A DNA stretch of 64,000 nt from Nocardioides piscis (GTDB lineage Bacteria; Actinomycetota; Actinomycetes; Propionibacteriales; Nocardioidaceae), in the NCBI RefSeq assembly GCF_011300215.1, contig NZ_CP049866.1, forward strand, positions 2,915,001 through 2,979,000. Direction: 5' to 3'. Shown here one piece after another: positions 34,784-43,032 of this stretch (position 1 is its first letter; each line of letters opens with the position of its first letter). The position numbers were made by a program, and so were the translations under genes. Under the pieces are notes generated by a model. It was not told the DNA's origin. It did no database searches and worked only from the letters and a program-made list of their open reading frames with translations.

Positions 34784-36225
34784 CGGAACCACCCCGGGGC
34801 CTCGGAGGCCGGCAGGGCCGAGGTCGCGATCTCGTCCACGGCCGCCAGGTCGAGGTGGTCGCCGAGCCATGCCGCCAGGTGGTCGAGGTGCTCGTCCACG
34901 GCCGTGTCGAAGGGCACGGGGGACGGGACATAACGCCGTCCACGCGACCGTGCCACCTCGCCCAGGAAGGAGTGCCTGAAGCTGTCGTCATCGAAGAGGC
35001 CGTGCACGCTGGTCCCGTGCACCGAACCCCGGCGGCTGCCCTCGACGCGGGCGTCCCAGGGATCGCCACCCGTTGGGCGTCCCCACCGGATCTCATAGCC
35101 GGAGCCGGTCCGGCGCACGATCTTCGGCGTGGCGAACGTCGTCTCCACGTCCAGCAGGGCCAGCCCGGACACCCGGCCTGATCCTGACTCGATCGGGTCG
35201 TCGATCCACCGCCCGAGCATCTGATAGCCGGCGCAGATCCCGAGCACAGCCGCATCGGTGCGGGCCACGGCGTCGGCCAGGCCGCGCTCGCGGGCCCACG
35301 CCAGGTCGGCGACCGTCGTGCGACTGCCCGGCAGGATCACGAGATCCGCGTCCTCGACGTCGTCGGGATGGGTGGCCCAGCGCAGGCTCACCGAAGGTTC
35401 CATCACGAGCGGGTCGAAGTCGGACGGGTTGGCCAGGTGCGGCAGCCGCACGACCGCTACCCGCAGGGGCGACGGCGAGGTGACCGGTCGCGTGGTCGCC
35501 GCCAGGTCGAGGCTGTCCTCGAGGCCGAGCATCGGATGGTGACCGAGGTGCGGGAGCACTCCGAGCACTGGCAACCCGGTGCGGTCGGTGAGCTCTGCAT
35601 GACCGGAGTCGAGCAGGGAGGCATCGCCGCGGAACTGGTTGAACACGAAGCCGCGAACCTGACGCCGCAGGTGGTCCGGGAGCAGCGCCCAGGTCCCGTA
35701 TGCCGACGCGAACGCCCCGCCACGGTCGATGTCGACCAGCACGATCGCCGGCATGCCGGCGGCAGCCGCGAGCGGCAGGTTGACCAGGTCGCGGTCCAGG
35801 AGGTTGATCTCCGCCGCTCCACCAGCACCTTCCGCGACCACCCAGTCGTGCTCCGCGCGCAGCGAGGTGAATGCGTCGAGGACCACGTCCCGCAGACCAC
35901 GCGAGACCTCGCCGTAGCCGGCGGCGTCCGTGAGCGAGAGCTCGTCACCGAGCACGACGAGGTGGCTGGTCCGCTCGGCCGACGGCTTGAGCAGGATCGG
36001 GTTCATCCGTCGGTCCGGGGCCACCCGTGCCGCCACCGCCTGCATCGCCTGGGCGCGTCCGATCTCGCCACCGTCGGCCGTGACCGCGGCGTGGTTGGAC
36101 ATGTTCTGGGCCTTGAACGGCGCGACGTCACGCCCGGCGTCTGACCAGGTCCGGCACAGCGCGGAGGTGACGGTGGACTTGCCGGCACCGCTGGTGGCAC
36201 CGCAGACCAGCAGGGCGCCGCTCAA
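34780..36225 (-). CDS. cobQ: cobyric acid synthase (glutamine-hydrolysing)
   Basis: Amidates four carboxyl groups of adenosylcobyrinic a,c-diamide. 481 residues. The N-terminal ATPase domain has LLVCGATSGAGKSTVTSAL and APFKAQNMSNHA. The C-terminal class I glutaminase has its cysteine in VLGICAGYQMLG and a His in VHGTSVHGLFDDD. The start is TTG (36223-36225, minus strand), overlapping the cobO stop in a TTGA. No ATG nearby fits better, since the P-loop begins at residue 10. Confidence 0.94.
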   Translation of the reverse strand: MSGALLVCGATSGAGKSTVTSALCRTWSDAGRDVAPFKAQNMSNHAAVTADGGEIGRAQAMQAVAARVAPDRRMNPILLKPSAERTSHLVVLGDELSLTDAAGYGEVSRGLRDVVLDAFTSLRAEHDWVVAEGAGGAAEINLLDRDLVNLPLAAAAGMPAIVLVDIDRGGAFASAYGTWALLPDHLRRQVRGFVFNQFRGDASLLDSGHAELTDRTGLPVLGVLPHLGHHPMLGLEDSLDLAATTRPVTSPSPLRVAVVRLPHLANPSDFDPLVMEPSVSLRWATHPDDVEDADLVILPGSRTTVADLAWARERGLADAVARTDAAVLGICAGYQMLGRWIDDPIESGSGRVSGLALLDVETTFATPKIVRRTGSGYEIRWGRPTGGDPWDARVEGSRRGSVHGTSVHGLFDDDSFRHSFLGEVARSRGRRYVPSPVPFDTAVDEHLDHLAAWLGDHLDLAAVDEIATSALPASEAPGWFR

Positions 36226-36797
36226 TAGTCGATCCCCTTGCGTGCCCGGATGCCTTGTTCGAAGGCGTGCTTGACCTTCACCATCTCCGTGACGGTGTCC
36301 GCGACGTCGATGACCGGCTGCGGCATCTCACGTCCGGTGAGGAAGACGCTGGTGTCGGTCGGTCGCTCCCGCAGGGTCGCGGCGACGTCGTCGGCGTCGA
36401 TCCAACCCCAGTTCATCGGATAGCTGACCTCGTCGAGCAGGATCATCCGGTGCTCGCCTGCGTTGATGAGGTCCTTGGCGAACGCCCAGGCCGCCACTGC
36501 CTTGGCCCGGCTCTCGTCGAGGTCGGTGGAGTCCCAGCTGAAGCCGTCGCCGGCGGTGAACCAGTCGACCCCGATCTGACGGCTGATCTTCTCCTCGCCG
36601 GTGTGCCAGCTGCCGCTCTTGATGAACTGCACCACGGCGGTCGGCCACTCCCGCGCCACCGACCGCAGCACGGTGCCGAAGGCTGCCGTCGACTTGCCCT
36701 TGCCGTGGCCGGTGTTGACCAGCACCAGCGACGGCGCCGAGTGCAGCTCGCGCTTGTCGTAGGGGCGCTTCGTGCGCGGCTCTGCGTGGTCTGTCAT
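36222..36797 (-). CDS. cobO: cob(I)yrinic acid a,c-diamide adenosyltransferase
   Basis: A CobO/BtuR-family corrinoid adenosyltransferase: adds the 5'-deoxyadenosyl ligand to cobalt. 191 residues. The P-loop LVNTGHGKGKSTAAFGTVLR is at about residue 27. VVQFIKSGSWHTGEE and LLDEVSYPMNWGW follow. ATG overlaps the btuD-like stop (ATGA). The second half, through FLTGREMPQPVIDVADTVTEM, is typical. Confidence 0.95.
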   Translation of the reverse strand: MTDHAEPRTKRPYDKRELHSAPSLVLVNTGHGKGKSTAAFGTVLRSVAREWPTAVVQFIKSGSWHTGEEKISRQIGVDWFTAGDGFSWDSTDLDESRAKAVAAWAFAKDLINAGEHRMILLDEVSYPMNWGWIDADDVAATLRERPTDTSVFLTGREMPQPVIDVADTVTEMVKVKHAFEQGIRARKGIDY

Positions 36798-37561
36798 GGG
36801 GTGTTCCTTCCGGTGGTGGTCGAGCGGTGGGGGAGGACGACGAGCTCGTCGTCGAGTCGGTGCACGTCGAGCGGGGTGCGATAGACGCGCGACAGCACGG
36901 CGGGGTCCAACACCTGGCTGGGGGCACCGACCGCCTCGGTCGACCCGGCTGCGAGCAGCTGGAGGCGGTCGGCGTGGCGCGCGGCGGAGCCGAGGTCGTG
37001 CATCGCGGCGATCACGCTGATGCCGTCTTGTCGTCGCAGCTCGTCGACCAGGCTCAGCACCTCGGCCTGGTGGCCGAGGTCGAGGGCGCTGGTCGGTTCG
37101 TCGAGCAGCAGGACCCGGGTCTGCTGGGCGAGGGCTCGTGCCACGACCGCCCGTTGGGCCTCGCCACCCGAGAGGGACGTGACGGGACGGTCGGCGAACT
37201 CGTCGAGACCCAACCTGCCGATCACGTCCGCTGCGATCCGGCGGTCTCGGCGGGTCTCGCCGCGCAGCCAGCCCAGGTGGACCGTGCGGCCGAGCAGGAC
37301 GTATTCCACGACCGACATGCCGTCGGGCAGCAACGGCGCCTGCGGCATCAGCGCGATCTGAGTGGCGCGCGGGCCGGCCCCGATCTCGAGGGTGCCGGTG
37401 TGGCGCAGGACGCCGGCGAGCGCCTTGAGCAGGGTCGACTTGCCGGCGCCGTTGGGCCCGATCACGCCGAGCCACTCCCCGGCGTCCAGCTCGAGGTCGA
37501 TGCCGTGCAGCACCTCCGTGCGGCGAAGGCGGACCCGCAGTCCGGCGGCGCGGAGCCTCAT
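36794..37561 (-). CDS. btuD: ABC transporter ATP-binding protein, cobalamin/iron-chelate type
   Basis: ATPase subunit of a BtuCDF-type importer. Walker A GVIGPNGAGKSTLLKALA, Q-loop in LMPQAPLLPDG, signature LSGGEAQRAVVARALAQ, Walker B VLLLDEPTSALDL and the switch His in AAMHDLGSA are intact. 255 residues. ATG overlaps the permease stop (ATGA). The B12 riboswitch upstream and the cobalamin genes downstream make corrinoid import the best guess; from sequence alone a siderophore role could not be excluded. Confidence 0.88.
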   Translation of the reverse strand: MRLRAAGLRVRLRRTEVLHGIDLELDAGEWLGVIGPNGAGKSTLLKALAGVLRHTGTLEIGAGPRATQIALMPQAPLLPDGMSVVEYVLLGRTVHLGWLRGETRRDRRIAADVIGRLGLDEFADRPVTSLSGGEAQRAVVARALAQQTRVLLLDEPTSALDLGHQAEVLSLVDELRRQDGISVIAAMHDLGSAARHADRLQLLAAGSTEAVGAPSQVLDPAVLSRVYRTPLDVHRLDDELVVLPHRSTTTGRNTP

Positions 37562-38664
37562 CTGGGTCCACCCCGGCGCCAGAGCACGAACGCGAAGAAG
37601 GGAGCTCCCACGAACGCCGTGATCACGCCCACCGGGAGCTCAGCCGGTGCGACCAGCGTGCGTGCGCCGACGTCGACGCCGGCCAGGAAGGCACCCCCGA
37701 GCAGCCCCGAGAGCGGCAGGATCACCCGATAGCTGTGACTGGTGAGCATCCGCACCACGTGCGGCACCACCAGCCCGACGAACGCGATCAGGCCGCTGAC
37801 CGACACCGCCGCAGCCGTCATCAGGGTGGCCGCGACGATCACGACCAGCCGCACTCGTGCCGGCTTGAGTCCGAGCGCCATGGCCTCGTCGTCCCCCAGG
37901 CGCAACACGTCGAGGTGTCGGGCGCAGCCGAGCAGCACCACGCCGGAGAGGACGACATAGGGGAGCAGCAGCAACACCTGGTCCCAGCCGTGGGTGGTGA
38001 GCTGCCCGAAGAGCCAGCTCAGTGCCTCTCGCGCCCTTGTCTCGTCGAGCTGCTGCAACGCATAGGTCTGGGCTGCGGAGAAGAGCGCCGCCATCGCCAC
38101 GCCGGAGAGAAGCAGGGTCGCGGTCGAGGCGAACGAGCCGCGAGCGATCAGGGCTGACCCGCTGACTGCGAGCAGTGCGCCGGCGAACGCTGCTGCAGGG
38201 ACTGCGCTGAAGGGCCCGAAGCTCAGGTCCAGTTCGAAGCCGAGCGCGAGCACGGCGCCGAGTCCGGCCCCCGCCGAGACCCCGAGCAGGTAGGGGTCGG
38301 CGAGCGGGTTGCGGAAGACCCCCTGGTAGGCGGCTCCGGCCATCCCGAGCGCCGCCCCGACGAGCATGCTCAGCACCATCCGCGGCAGCCGGATGGACCA
38401 CAGGATCGCCTCCTGGGAGGTGGTCAGCCCTGAGTCGACCGCGACCCCGGGCAACGCGTCGAGCAGCGCCGACACCACTCCGGCCACCGGCAGCCCGGCG
38501 GCGCCCCGGGTCGCGCTGACCAGGCCCGCAACTGCGAGCACGGCCAGCGCGACCATCAGGGCAGGCAGGGACAACCGATAGGCACGATCGGCCGCACGGA
38601 CGACCGTGCCGGGCGTCTCGAGCGCCGGTGACTGTGCCGGTGCCGAAGTGGTGTCGGTCAGCAT
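37558..38664 (-). CDS. btuC: FecCD/BtuC-family ABC transporter permease
   Basis: A 368-residue inner-membrane permease with about nine or ten hydrophobic helices. Family blocks: SIRLPRMVLSMLVGAALGMAG, FRNPLADPYLLGVSAGAGLGA and GLIAFVGLVVPHVVRMLTS. The short N-terminal tail is Pro/Ala-rich. It begins 4 bases after the btuF stop on the minus strand. Expected to pair with the adjacent ATPase and lipoprotein. Confidence 0.88.
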   Translation of the reverse strand: MLTDTTSAPAQSPALETPGTVVRAADRAYRLSLPALMVALAVLAVAGLVSATRGAAGLPVAGVVSALLDALPGVAVDSGLTTSQEAILWSIRLPRMVLSMLVGAALGMAGAAYQGVFRNPLADPYLLGVSAGAGLGAVLALGFELDLSFGPFSAVPAAAFAGALLAVSGSALIARGSFASTATLLLSGVAMAALFSAAQTYALQQLDETRAREALSWLFGQLTTHGWDQVLLLLPYVVLSGVVLLGCARHLDVLRLGDDEAMALGLKPARVRLVVIVAATLMTAAAVSVSGLIAFVGLVVPHVVRMLTSHSYRVILPLSGLLGGAFLAGVDVGARTLVAPAELPVGVITAFVGAPFFAFVLWRRGGPR

Positions 38665-38668
38665 GTGC

Positions 38669-39619
38669 TCAGCCGACTGGCGTCTTGACCGAGGCCATGG
38701 CGTCGGCGATCGACTCGATCAGCTGCGGCAGCCTCGGCCCCCAGCGTGAGGAGATGTCGGCGTCGACGGTGACGATGTTGCCGTTCCTGACGGCGCTGAC
38801 GTTCTCCCATCCGGGCCGGTTCGCCACGTCGTCGGCGGTGTAGCTGACCTGGTCGGTGATCACGATCAGCTCGGGATCGGCGGCGATCACCGCCTCCTCG
38901 GTCAGCTGCGGATAACCGCTCTTCTGCTTGTCGGCCGCGTCGGCGACGTTGGTCGCACCGAGCGAGTCGTACACCGATCCGATGAAGCTGTGCGAGCTGG
39001 CGGCATAGAGCTTCTCGTCGAGCTCGTGATAGATCCGCAAGCGGTCCTGGGGAGCGGCTGCCAGCCCCTCGTCGACCTCGGCCCGCATGTCGGCCACGAC
39101 CTCCGCGGTCTCGTCGACGTGACCGGTGGCCATACCGAGGGCCGCCACCCCGTCATAGCCGTCCTCGACGGTGGCCGGAGCCTCGTTGACGATGGTCGGG
39201 ATGTCGAGCTTGGCCAGCGCGCCGACGATGCCGTTGGTGTCGTTGGCGATCACGACGAGGTCGGGCTCGTAGCCGGCGATGGCCTCGACGTTCGGGTCGT
39301 ACGCCGACAGGTCGGTGGTCGGTGCCTCCGCCGGATAGGTCGAGTATTCGTCTGCGGCGATCACCTGGTCCCCAGCGCCGATGGCGAAGAGGATCTCGGT
39401 GGCCGAGGGGGAGAGGGAGACGATGCGCTCGGGCCGCGAGTCGAGCGTGACCTCGCCGTTGGCGGCGTCGATCGTCACCGGGAAGTCGGCGGCCGAGGCA
39501 GAAGTCGTGGCGTCCTCGGACGCACTGGAGGCCTCGGACGAGCTGGCTTGGCTGCAGCCGGTGAGGGCGAGCGAGGCGGCCAAGAACAAGGCGGCGGGCA
39601 CGGGTCGGATGTGGTTCAA
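38669..39619 (-). CDS. btuF: corrinoid ABC transporter substrate-binding lipoprotein (BtuF-like)
   Basis: A 316-residue periplasmic-binding-type lipoprotein. The signal peptide ends in the lipobox LTGC (PVPAALFLAASLALTGC), with a Ser/Ala-rich linker after it. The binding domain has RIVSLSPSATEILFAIGAGD and YEPDLVVIANDTN, as in BtuF. The start is TTG (39617-39619, minus strand): AGGAGGAA is 2 bases upstream on the minus strand and the signal peptide begins at once. A B12 riboswitch and an SD-masking hairpin precede it, so it is the first gene of the regulated operon. Confidence 0.87.
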   Translation of the reverse strand: MNHIRPVPAALFLAASLALTGCSQASSSEASSASEDATTSASAADFPVTIDAANGEVTLDSRPERIVSLSPSATEILFAIGAGDQVIAADEYSTYPAEAPTTDLSAYDPNVEAIAGYEPDLVVIANDTNGIVGALAKLDIPTIVNEAPATVEDGYDGVAALGMATGHVDETAEVVADMRAEVDEGLAAAPQDRLRIYHELDEKLYAASSHSFIGSVYDSLGATNVADAADKQKSGYPQLTEEAVIAADPELIVITDQVSYTADDVANRPGWENVSAVRNGNIVTVDADISSRWGPRLPQLIESIADAMASVKTPVG

Positions 39620-39621
39620 CG

Positions 39622-39646
39622 TTCCTCCTGGTTGATCGAGGAGGAA
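39622..39646 (-). promoter_or_regulatory. SD-sequestering hairpin before btuF
   Basis: On the minus strand TTCCTCCT (39646-39639) is perfectly complementary to the Shine-Dalgarno AGGAGGAA (39629-39622), an 8-bp stem with a 9-base loop. It is placed between the B12 aptamer and the TTG start, as expected for a translational expression platform. Confidence 0.75.
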
Positions 39647-39689
39647 GCGATCGCACGACGTCATTGCCGGACGAACCCACCCCTGTCCT

Positions 39690-39828
39690 CGAGGGCGATG
39701 CGGTTCACGTCGTGAAGGTCGACCGGACTTGTCCACCAGGTTCTGGTGGCTTGACCGTTGCGGGACAGTGCCGGACTCTCACCGGACTTCGTCTTCAAGA
39801 CGCCGCGAAAGTTACACCCAACGAGGAC
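39690..39828 (-). promoter_or_regulatory. cobalamin riboswitch aptamer
   Basis: Read on the minus strand, the core CCGGTGAGAGTCCGGCAC then TGTCCCGCAACGGT (39785-39754) is the conserved cobalamin aptamer centre. The B12-box-like AGTCCGGTCGACC lies at 39729-39717. Between them is a CCACCAGAACCTGGTGG hairpin. The outer limits are estimates. It controls btuF and the cobalamin genes behind it. The cobC-like gene lies upstream of it and ends at 39829. Confidence 0.9.
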
Positions 39829-40749
39829 TCAGGTCGCCGGGGGGTCCAGGGCGAGCGCGAGGGCACGATCGAGTCTGCCCAGCTGTTCCGGATGTGGTAC
39901 GGCGATGCGCGCGACACCCGGCATGCCGAAGCTCGTGCAGTCGCGGACCAGGGCTCCGTGCGGTGCCAGGGCCTCGCGAAGCGCCGGCCGGTCGACCAGC
40001 ACCCAGGGTGCTGCGCCGTGGGTCACCTCGAGGTCATAGCCACGCAGCAGCGCCACCAGGTCGTCGCGTGCGTCGCTGATCTGCGCCGACCAGCTGGGCA
40101 GGTCTGCAGACCCGAGCAGGTCCGGCAGCACCGCCAGAGAGAGGGCGCTGGTCGACCAGTGCGGCTGGTGGCGACGCACCCGGACCAGGTCGACCGGGTC
40201 CTCGACGAGCACATAGCCGAGTCGCAGTCCCGGACAGGCGAAGGTCTTGGTCAGAGAACCGACGACCAGGCCCGCACGCCCCGCAGTCCAACGGCCGGTG
40301 GCCAGCGCATGGAACGCCTCGTCCCAGATGTCGGCGTGCTCCTCGGCGCCTGCCAGCCTGCCGGTCGGGCTGTGCGGGTTGCTGCGCCACACGGGCCCGT
40401 GGTTACTGCGCGGGTGCAGGGCGAACTCCGGCTCACCGAGCACCTGCCCGCCGTACTCGGCGATGAGGAGAGCGATCGCCTCGCTGCCACCGTTGGTCAG
40501 CAGCAGCCGCGTCGGGTCAACGTCCAGCGCCTGGGCCAGGAGCCTGGTCGCCGGCCCGTCGTCGGGGTAGTGGCCGAGCGTGTTCAGGTGGCGGGTCACC
40601 AGCGCTGAGACGTCGGCGGCGAAGGGATTGAGGTTCTGCGAGAGGTCCAGCAGGTCGCTCGGGTCGAGCCCCAGCGCCCGGGCCACTGCCGGCCCGTCAC
40701 CCCCGTGCGTGCCGGCGGCAGGCAGGGCACGGGTGGTGGGCTCGGGCAC
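39829..40749 (-). CDS. cobC: threonine-phosphate decarboxylase-like PLP aminotransferase (CobC/CobD type)
   Basis: A fold-type I PLP enzyme of 306 residues, likely providing (R)-1-amino-2-propanol phosphate for CbiB. THGGDGPAVARALG and LLDLSQNLNPF at the start are typical of this subgroup. The PLP lysine is in VVGSLTKTFACPGLRLGYV, and LLLTNGGSEAIALL binds the cofactor phosphate. Somewhat shorter than relatives (about 330-360) but with both ends present. It lies just upstream of the B12 riboswitch, so its own regulation is separate. Confidence 0.85.
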   Translation of the reverse strand: MPEPTTRALPAAGTHGGDGPAVARALGLDPSDLLDLSQNLNPFAADVSALVTRHLNTLGHYPDDGPATRLLAQALDVDPTRLLLTNGGSEAIALLIAEYGGQVLGEPEFALHPRSNHGPVWRSNPHSPTGRLAGAEEHADIWDEAFHALATGRWTAGRAGLVVGSLTKTFACPGLRLGYVLVEDPVDLVRVRRHQPHWSTSALSLAVLPDLLGSADLPSWSAQISDARDDLVALLRGYDLEVTHGAAPWVLVDRPALREALAPHGALVRDCTSFGMPGVARIAVPHPEQLGRLDRALALALDPPAT

Positions 40750-40787
40750 CCGCCGAGACTACTGACACGTGCGGCAGACTCCCGGCC

Positions 40788-41363
40788 GTGACTCATCTGG
40801 TCTACCTCGTCCGTCATGGCCAGTCGGAGTGGAACGTCCGGCGCTTGACCCAGGGACAGACCTCCCACCCGAGGCTCACGATGTTGGGCCGTGAGCAGGC
40901 AAGCCGCGCCGCATCGCTGATCAGCGACGACCTGGCCTGCCGACCGGTCACCCGGCTCGTCACGAGCGACCTGGTGCGCGCGGTCGAGACCGCCGAGGTC
41001 GTGGGCGACGTCCTCGGGGTGGCCCTGGCGCTCGACCCGCGCCTGCGTGAGCAGCACCTCGGCCGGCTCGAGGGACGGGGGTATGACGAGACCTGGGCGG
41101 CCGCGGAGGCGCACGACTGGGCCGATCCGACCCTCCCGGTGGCCGGTGGGGAGTCGATGATGGACGTCCACGACCGGCTTGCCGCCGTGCTGGGCGAGGT
41201 GGCCGAGGACCACGACAGCGTGACGGTGCTGGTCTCGCACGGCGACGCGATCCGGTCCGCGGTCTCCCACCTCATGGGTGTGGCTCCGCACGAGGCGCCC
41301 TGGGTCGAGGTCGCCAACGGGGCCGTGGCGCGCGTGGACGGGTCGATCACCTGGCTGGGCTGA
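40788..41363 (+). CDS. histidine phosphatase family protein
   Basis: A 191-residue phosphoglycerate-mutase-fold phosphatase. The catalytic motif LVRHGQSEWN has the phosphoacceptor histidine, followed by TSDLVRAVETAE, an EQHLGRLEG acid block and LVSHGDAIRS with the second histidine. It is divergent from the cobC-like gene at a 38-base distance. Some members are alpha-ribazole phosphatases, which would fit the cobalamin locus. That is a guess from position; substrate is not readable from sequence. Confidence 0.85.
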   Translation: MTHLVYLVRHGQSEWNVRRLTQGQTSHPRLTMLGREQASRAASLISDDLACRPVTRLVTSDLVRAVETAEVVGDVLGVALALDPRLREQHLGRLEGRGYDETWAAAEAHDWADPTLPVAGGESMMDVHDRLAAVLGEVAEDHDSVTVLVSHGDAIRSAVSHLMGVAPHEAPWVEVANGAVARVDGSITWLG

Positions 41364-41404
41364 CCCGCCGGCTTGACATACGAAGCGTGATTCGTGAATG
41401 ATGT

Positions 41405-41553
41405 CTCGCACGAGGGGAGTACCCCACTCACGGCGTCATCGTCACTCCGGTCGGCCCTGCCCGGCCCGGTGCGCCGACCGCGTGGACCTGGGCACATCGT
41501 GTCCGCGCGGTGGGGGAGACCTCCATGGCCCGCTGCATGCGGGCAGATGGAGG
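41405..41553 (+). promoter_or_regulatory. yybP-ykoY manganese riboswitch before terC
   Basis: The element shows the conserved pair GAGGGGAGTA (41412-41421) and GGGGGAGACCTCC (41512-41524), with CGGCGTCATCGTCAC between, which is the yybP-ykoY core known to sense Mn2+. The 3' strand CTCCAT (41521-41526) can alternatively pair with ATGGAG (41547-41552), which contains the terC Shine-Dalgarno GGAGG (41549-41553). This suggests control of translation start. Ends are approximate. Confidence 0.87.
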
Positions 41554-41562
41554 TTCTGAGCA

Positions 41563-42507
41563 ATGGATGTCCCCGTTTGGGCCTGGGCCGCGGTGCTTGC
41601 GGTCATCGTGGCGATGCTCGCCGTCGACTTGTTCGCACACCGCGAGGCACACGTCGTCTCGGTGAAGGAAGCGGCGATCTGGTCGGCTGTCTGGGTCAGC
41701 CTCGGTCTGGCCTTCGGTGGTGTGGTCTGGTGGACCTACGGCTCCCAAGCCGGCGGCGAATACTTCGCCGGCTACCTGATCGAGAAGTCGCTGGCAGTCG
41801 ACAACGTCTTCGTGTTCGCGCTGATCTTCACCTACTTCGCGGTGCCGCGGGAATACCAGCACCGCGTCCTGTTCTACGGCGTGCTCGGCGCCCTGGTGTT
41901 CCGAGCGATCTTCATCGCGGGTGGCGTGGTGCTGATCGAGAACTTCGCCTGGATCCTCTACCTGTTCGGCGCGTTCCTGGTCTACACCGGCTGGAAGATG
42001 TTCAGCCACCGCGACGACCAGCTCGACCCCTCTCGCAACCCGGTGCTGCGGTGGGCCCGGAAGCGCATCCCGTCCACCGATGAGTACGACGGGCAGAGGT
42101 TCTGGGTCAAGCGGGCCGGCAAGTGGGTGGCCACGCCGCTGTTCTTCGTCCTGGTCATGGTCGAGACGACCGACATCATCTTCGCCGTCGACTCCATCCC
42201 CGCGATCTTCGCCGTGACCCAGGAACCGTTCCTGGTGTTCACCAGCAACGCCTTCGCCATCCTCGGCCTCCGGGCGATGTACTTCCTGCTCGCGGACCTC
42301 ATCCACCGGTTCATCTACCTCAAGGCGGGCCTCGCCGCCATCCTGGTCTTCGTCGGCGTCAAGATGCTCCTGCTCGACGTCTACAAGATCCCGATCTGGC
42401 TCTCCTTGCTCGTGATCTCGACCAGCATCACCATCGCCGTCGTCGCCAGCCTGCGCGCGACGCGCGACGACCAGCCCACGCGTATCGACGAACCGGCCCG
42501 GTCGTGA
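41563..42507 (+). CDS. TerC-family integral membrane protein (putative Mn exporter)
   Basis: 314 residues with seven to nine membrane helices. The conserved acidic blocks are VAMLAVDLFAHREAH, EKSLAVDNVFVFALIF and ETTDIIFAVDSIPAIFAVTQ; these acidic residues in membrane helices are thought to handle the metal. TerC relatives behind yybP-ykoY riboswitches export manganese. ATG 41563 with GGAGG 9 bases upstream. Name terC/alx differs between species, so no symbol is given. Confidence 0.92.
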   Translation: MDVPVWAWAAVLAVIVAMLAVDLFAHREAHVVSVKEAAIWSAVWVSLGLAFGGVVWWTYGSQAGGEYFAGYLIEKSLAVDNVFVFALIFTYFAVPREYQHRVLFYGVLGALVFRAIFIAGGVVLIENFAWILYLFGAFLVYTGWKMFSHRDDQLDPSRNPVLRWARKRIPSTDEYDGQRFWVKRAGKWVATPLFFVLVMVETTDIIFAVDSIPAIFAVTQEPFLVFTSNAFAILGLRAMYFLLADLIHRFIYLKAGLAAILVFVGVKMLLLDVYKIPIWLSLLVISTSITIAVVASLRATRDDQPTRIDEPARS

Positions 42508-42535
42508 GCCGGGATCATGCGAACGCCGACTCGCG

Positions 42536-42548
42536 TAGCTTGCTTCCT
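42536..42548 (+). promoter_or_regulatory. probable -10 element of a leaderless promoter
   Basis: TAGCTT at 42536-42541 lies 7 bases before the GTG at 42549, with no ribosome binding site in the gap. Confidence 0.4.
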
Positions 42549-42836
42549 GTGAGCCAGACCGAGTGGACCTTCCTGTCCAACCACGGGCACGTGCTGGTCT
42601 CGCTCGCCATCGACCCTGAGGCGCGCATGCGAGACATCGCAGATGCGGTGGGGATCACCGAGCGAGCTGTGCAGCAGATCGTCGGTGACCTGGTGTCGCA
42701 GGGCTACGTGGCCAAGGAGAAGGTCGGTCGGCGCAACCGTTATGCCGTCAACCGAGCCGAACACTTCAGGCACGAGCTCGAGGCTGGACTCACCACGGGT
42801 GACTTCCTGGACCTCGTCGTCAGGTCCTCACGTTGA
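42549..42836 (+). CDS. winged helix-turn-helix transcriptional regulator (MarR-like)
   Basis: A 95-residue DNA-binding protein. RMRDIADAVGITERAVQQIVGDLVSQGYV is a helix-turn-helix with recognition helix (in two parts RMRDIADAVGITERA and VQQIVGDLV) and KEKVGRRNRYAVN is the wing. The remaining C terminus is too short for a ligand domain. An alternative GTG at 42504 would add 15 residues overlapping terC; 42549 is preferred for its -10-like box. A bidirectional terminator follows directly. Targets unknown. Confidence 0.8.
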   Translation: MSQTEWTFLSNHGHVLVSLAIDPEARMRDIADAVGITERAVQQIVGDLVSQGYVAKEKVGRRNRYAVNRAEHFRHELEAGLTTGDFLDLVVRSSR

Positions 42837-42837
42837 G

Positions 42838-42875
42838 ATCGCCTCTGACCCGCGTTTCCGCAGGTCAGAGGCGAT
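42838..42875. terminator. bidirectional intrinsic terminator
   Basis: A perfect 13-bp stem (42838-42850 with 42863-42875) with a 12-base loop. T-rich TTTCTT follows on the plus strand. It can end the wHTH transcript (+) and the tRNA-Pro transcript (-), which converge here. Confidence 0.88.
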
Positions 42876-42883
42876 TTCTTCGG

Positions 42884-42957
<74 letters not shown>

Positions 42958-43032
42958 AACACCCAGATGCAGACGGCGAGCCGACGCGCTGAGCGAGCGA
43001 AACCATACCCCAGCCGCGAACCGTTCCCAGCA

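Noticed and set aside
40788-41363. Firm assignment as alpha-ribazole phosphatase
   Set aside because: Proximity to cobalamin genes is suggestive, but the motifs are generic to the histidine phosphatase family and the gene is outside the riboswitch-controlled operon.
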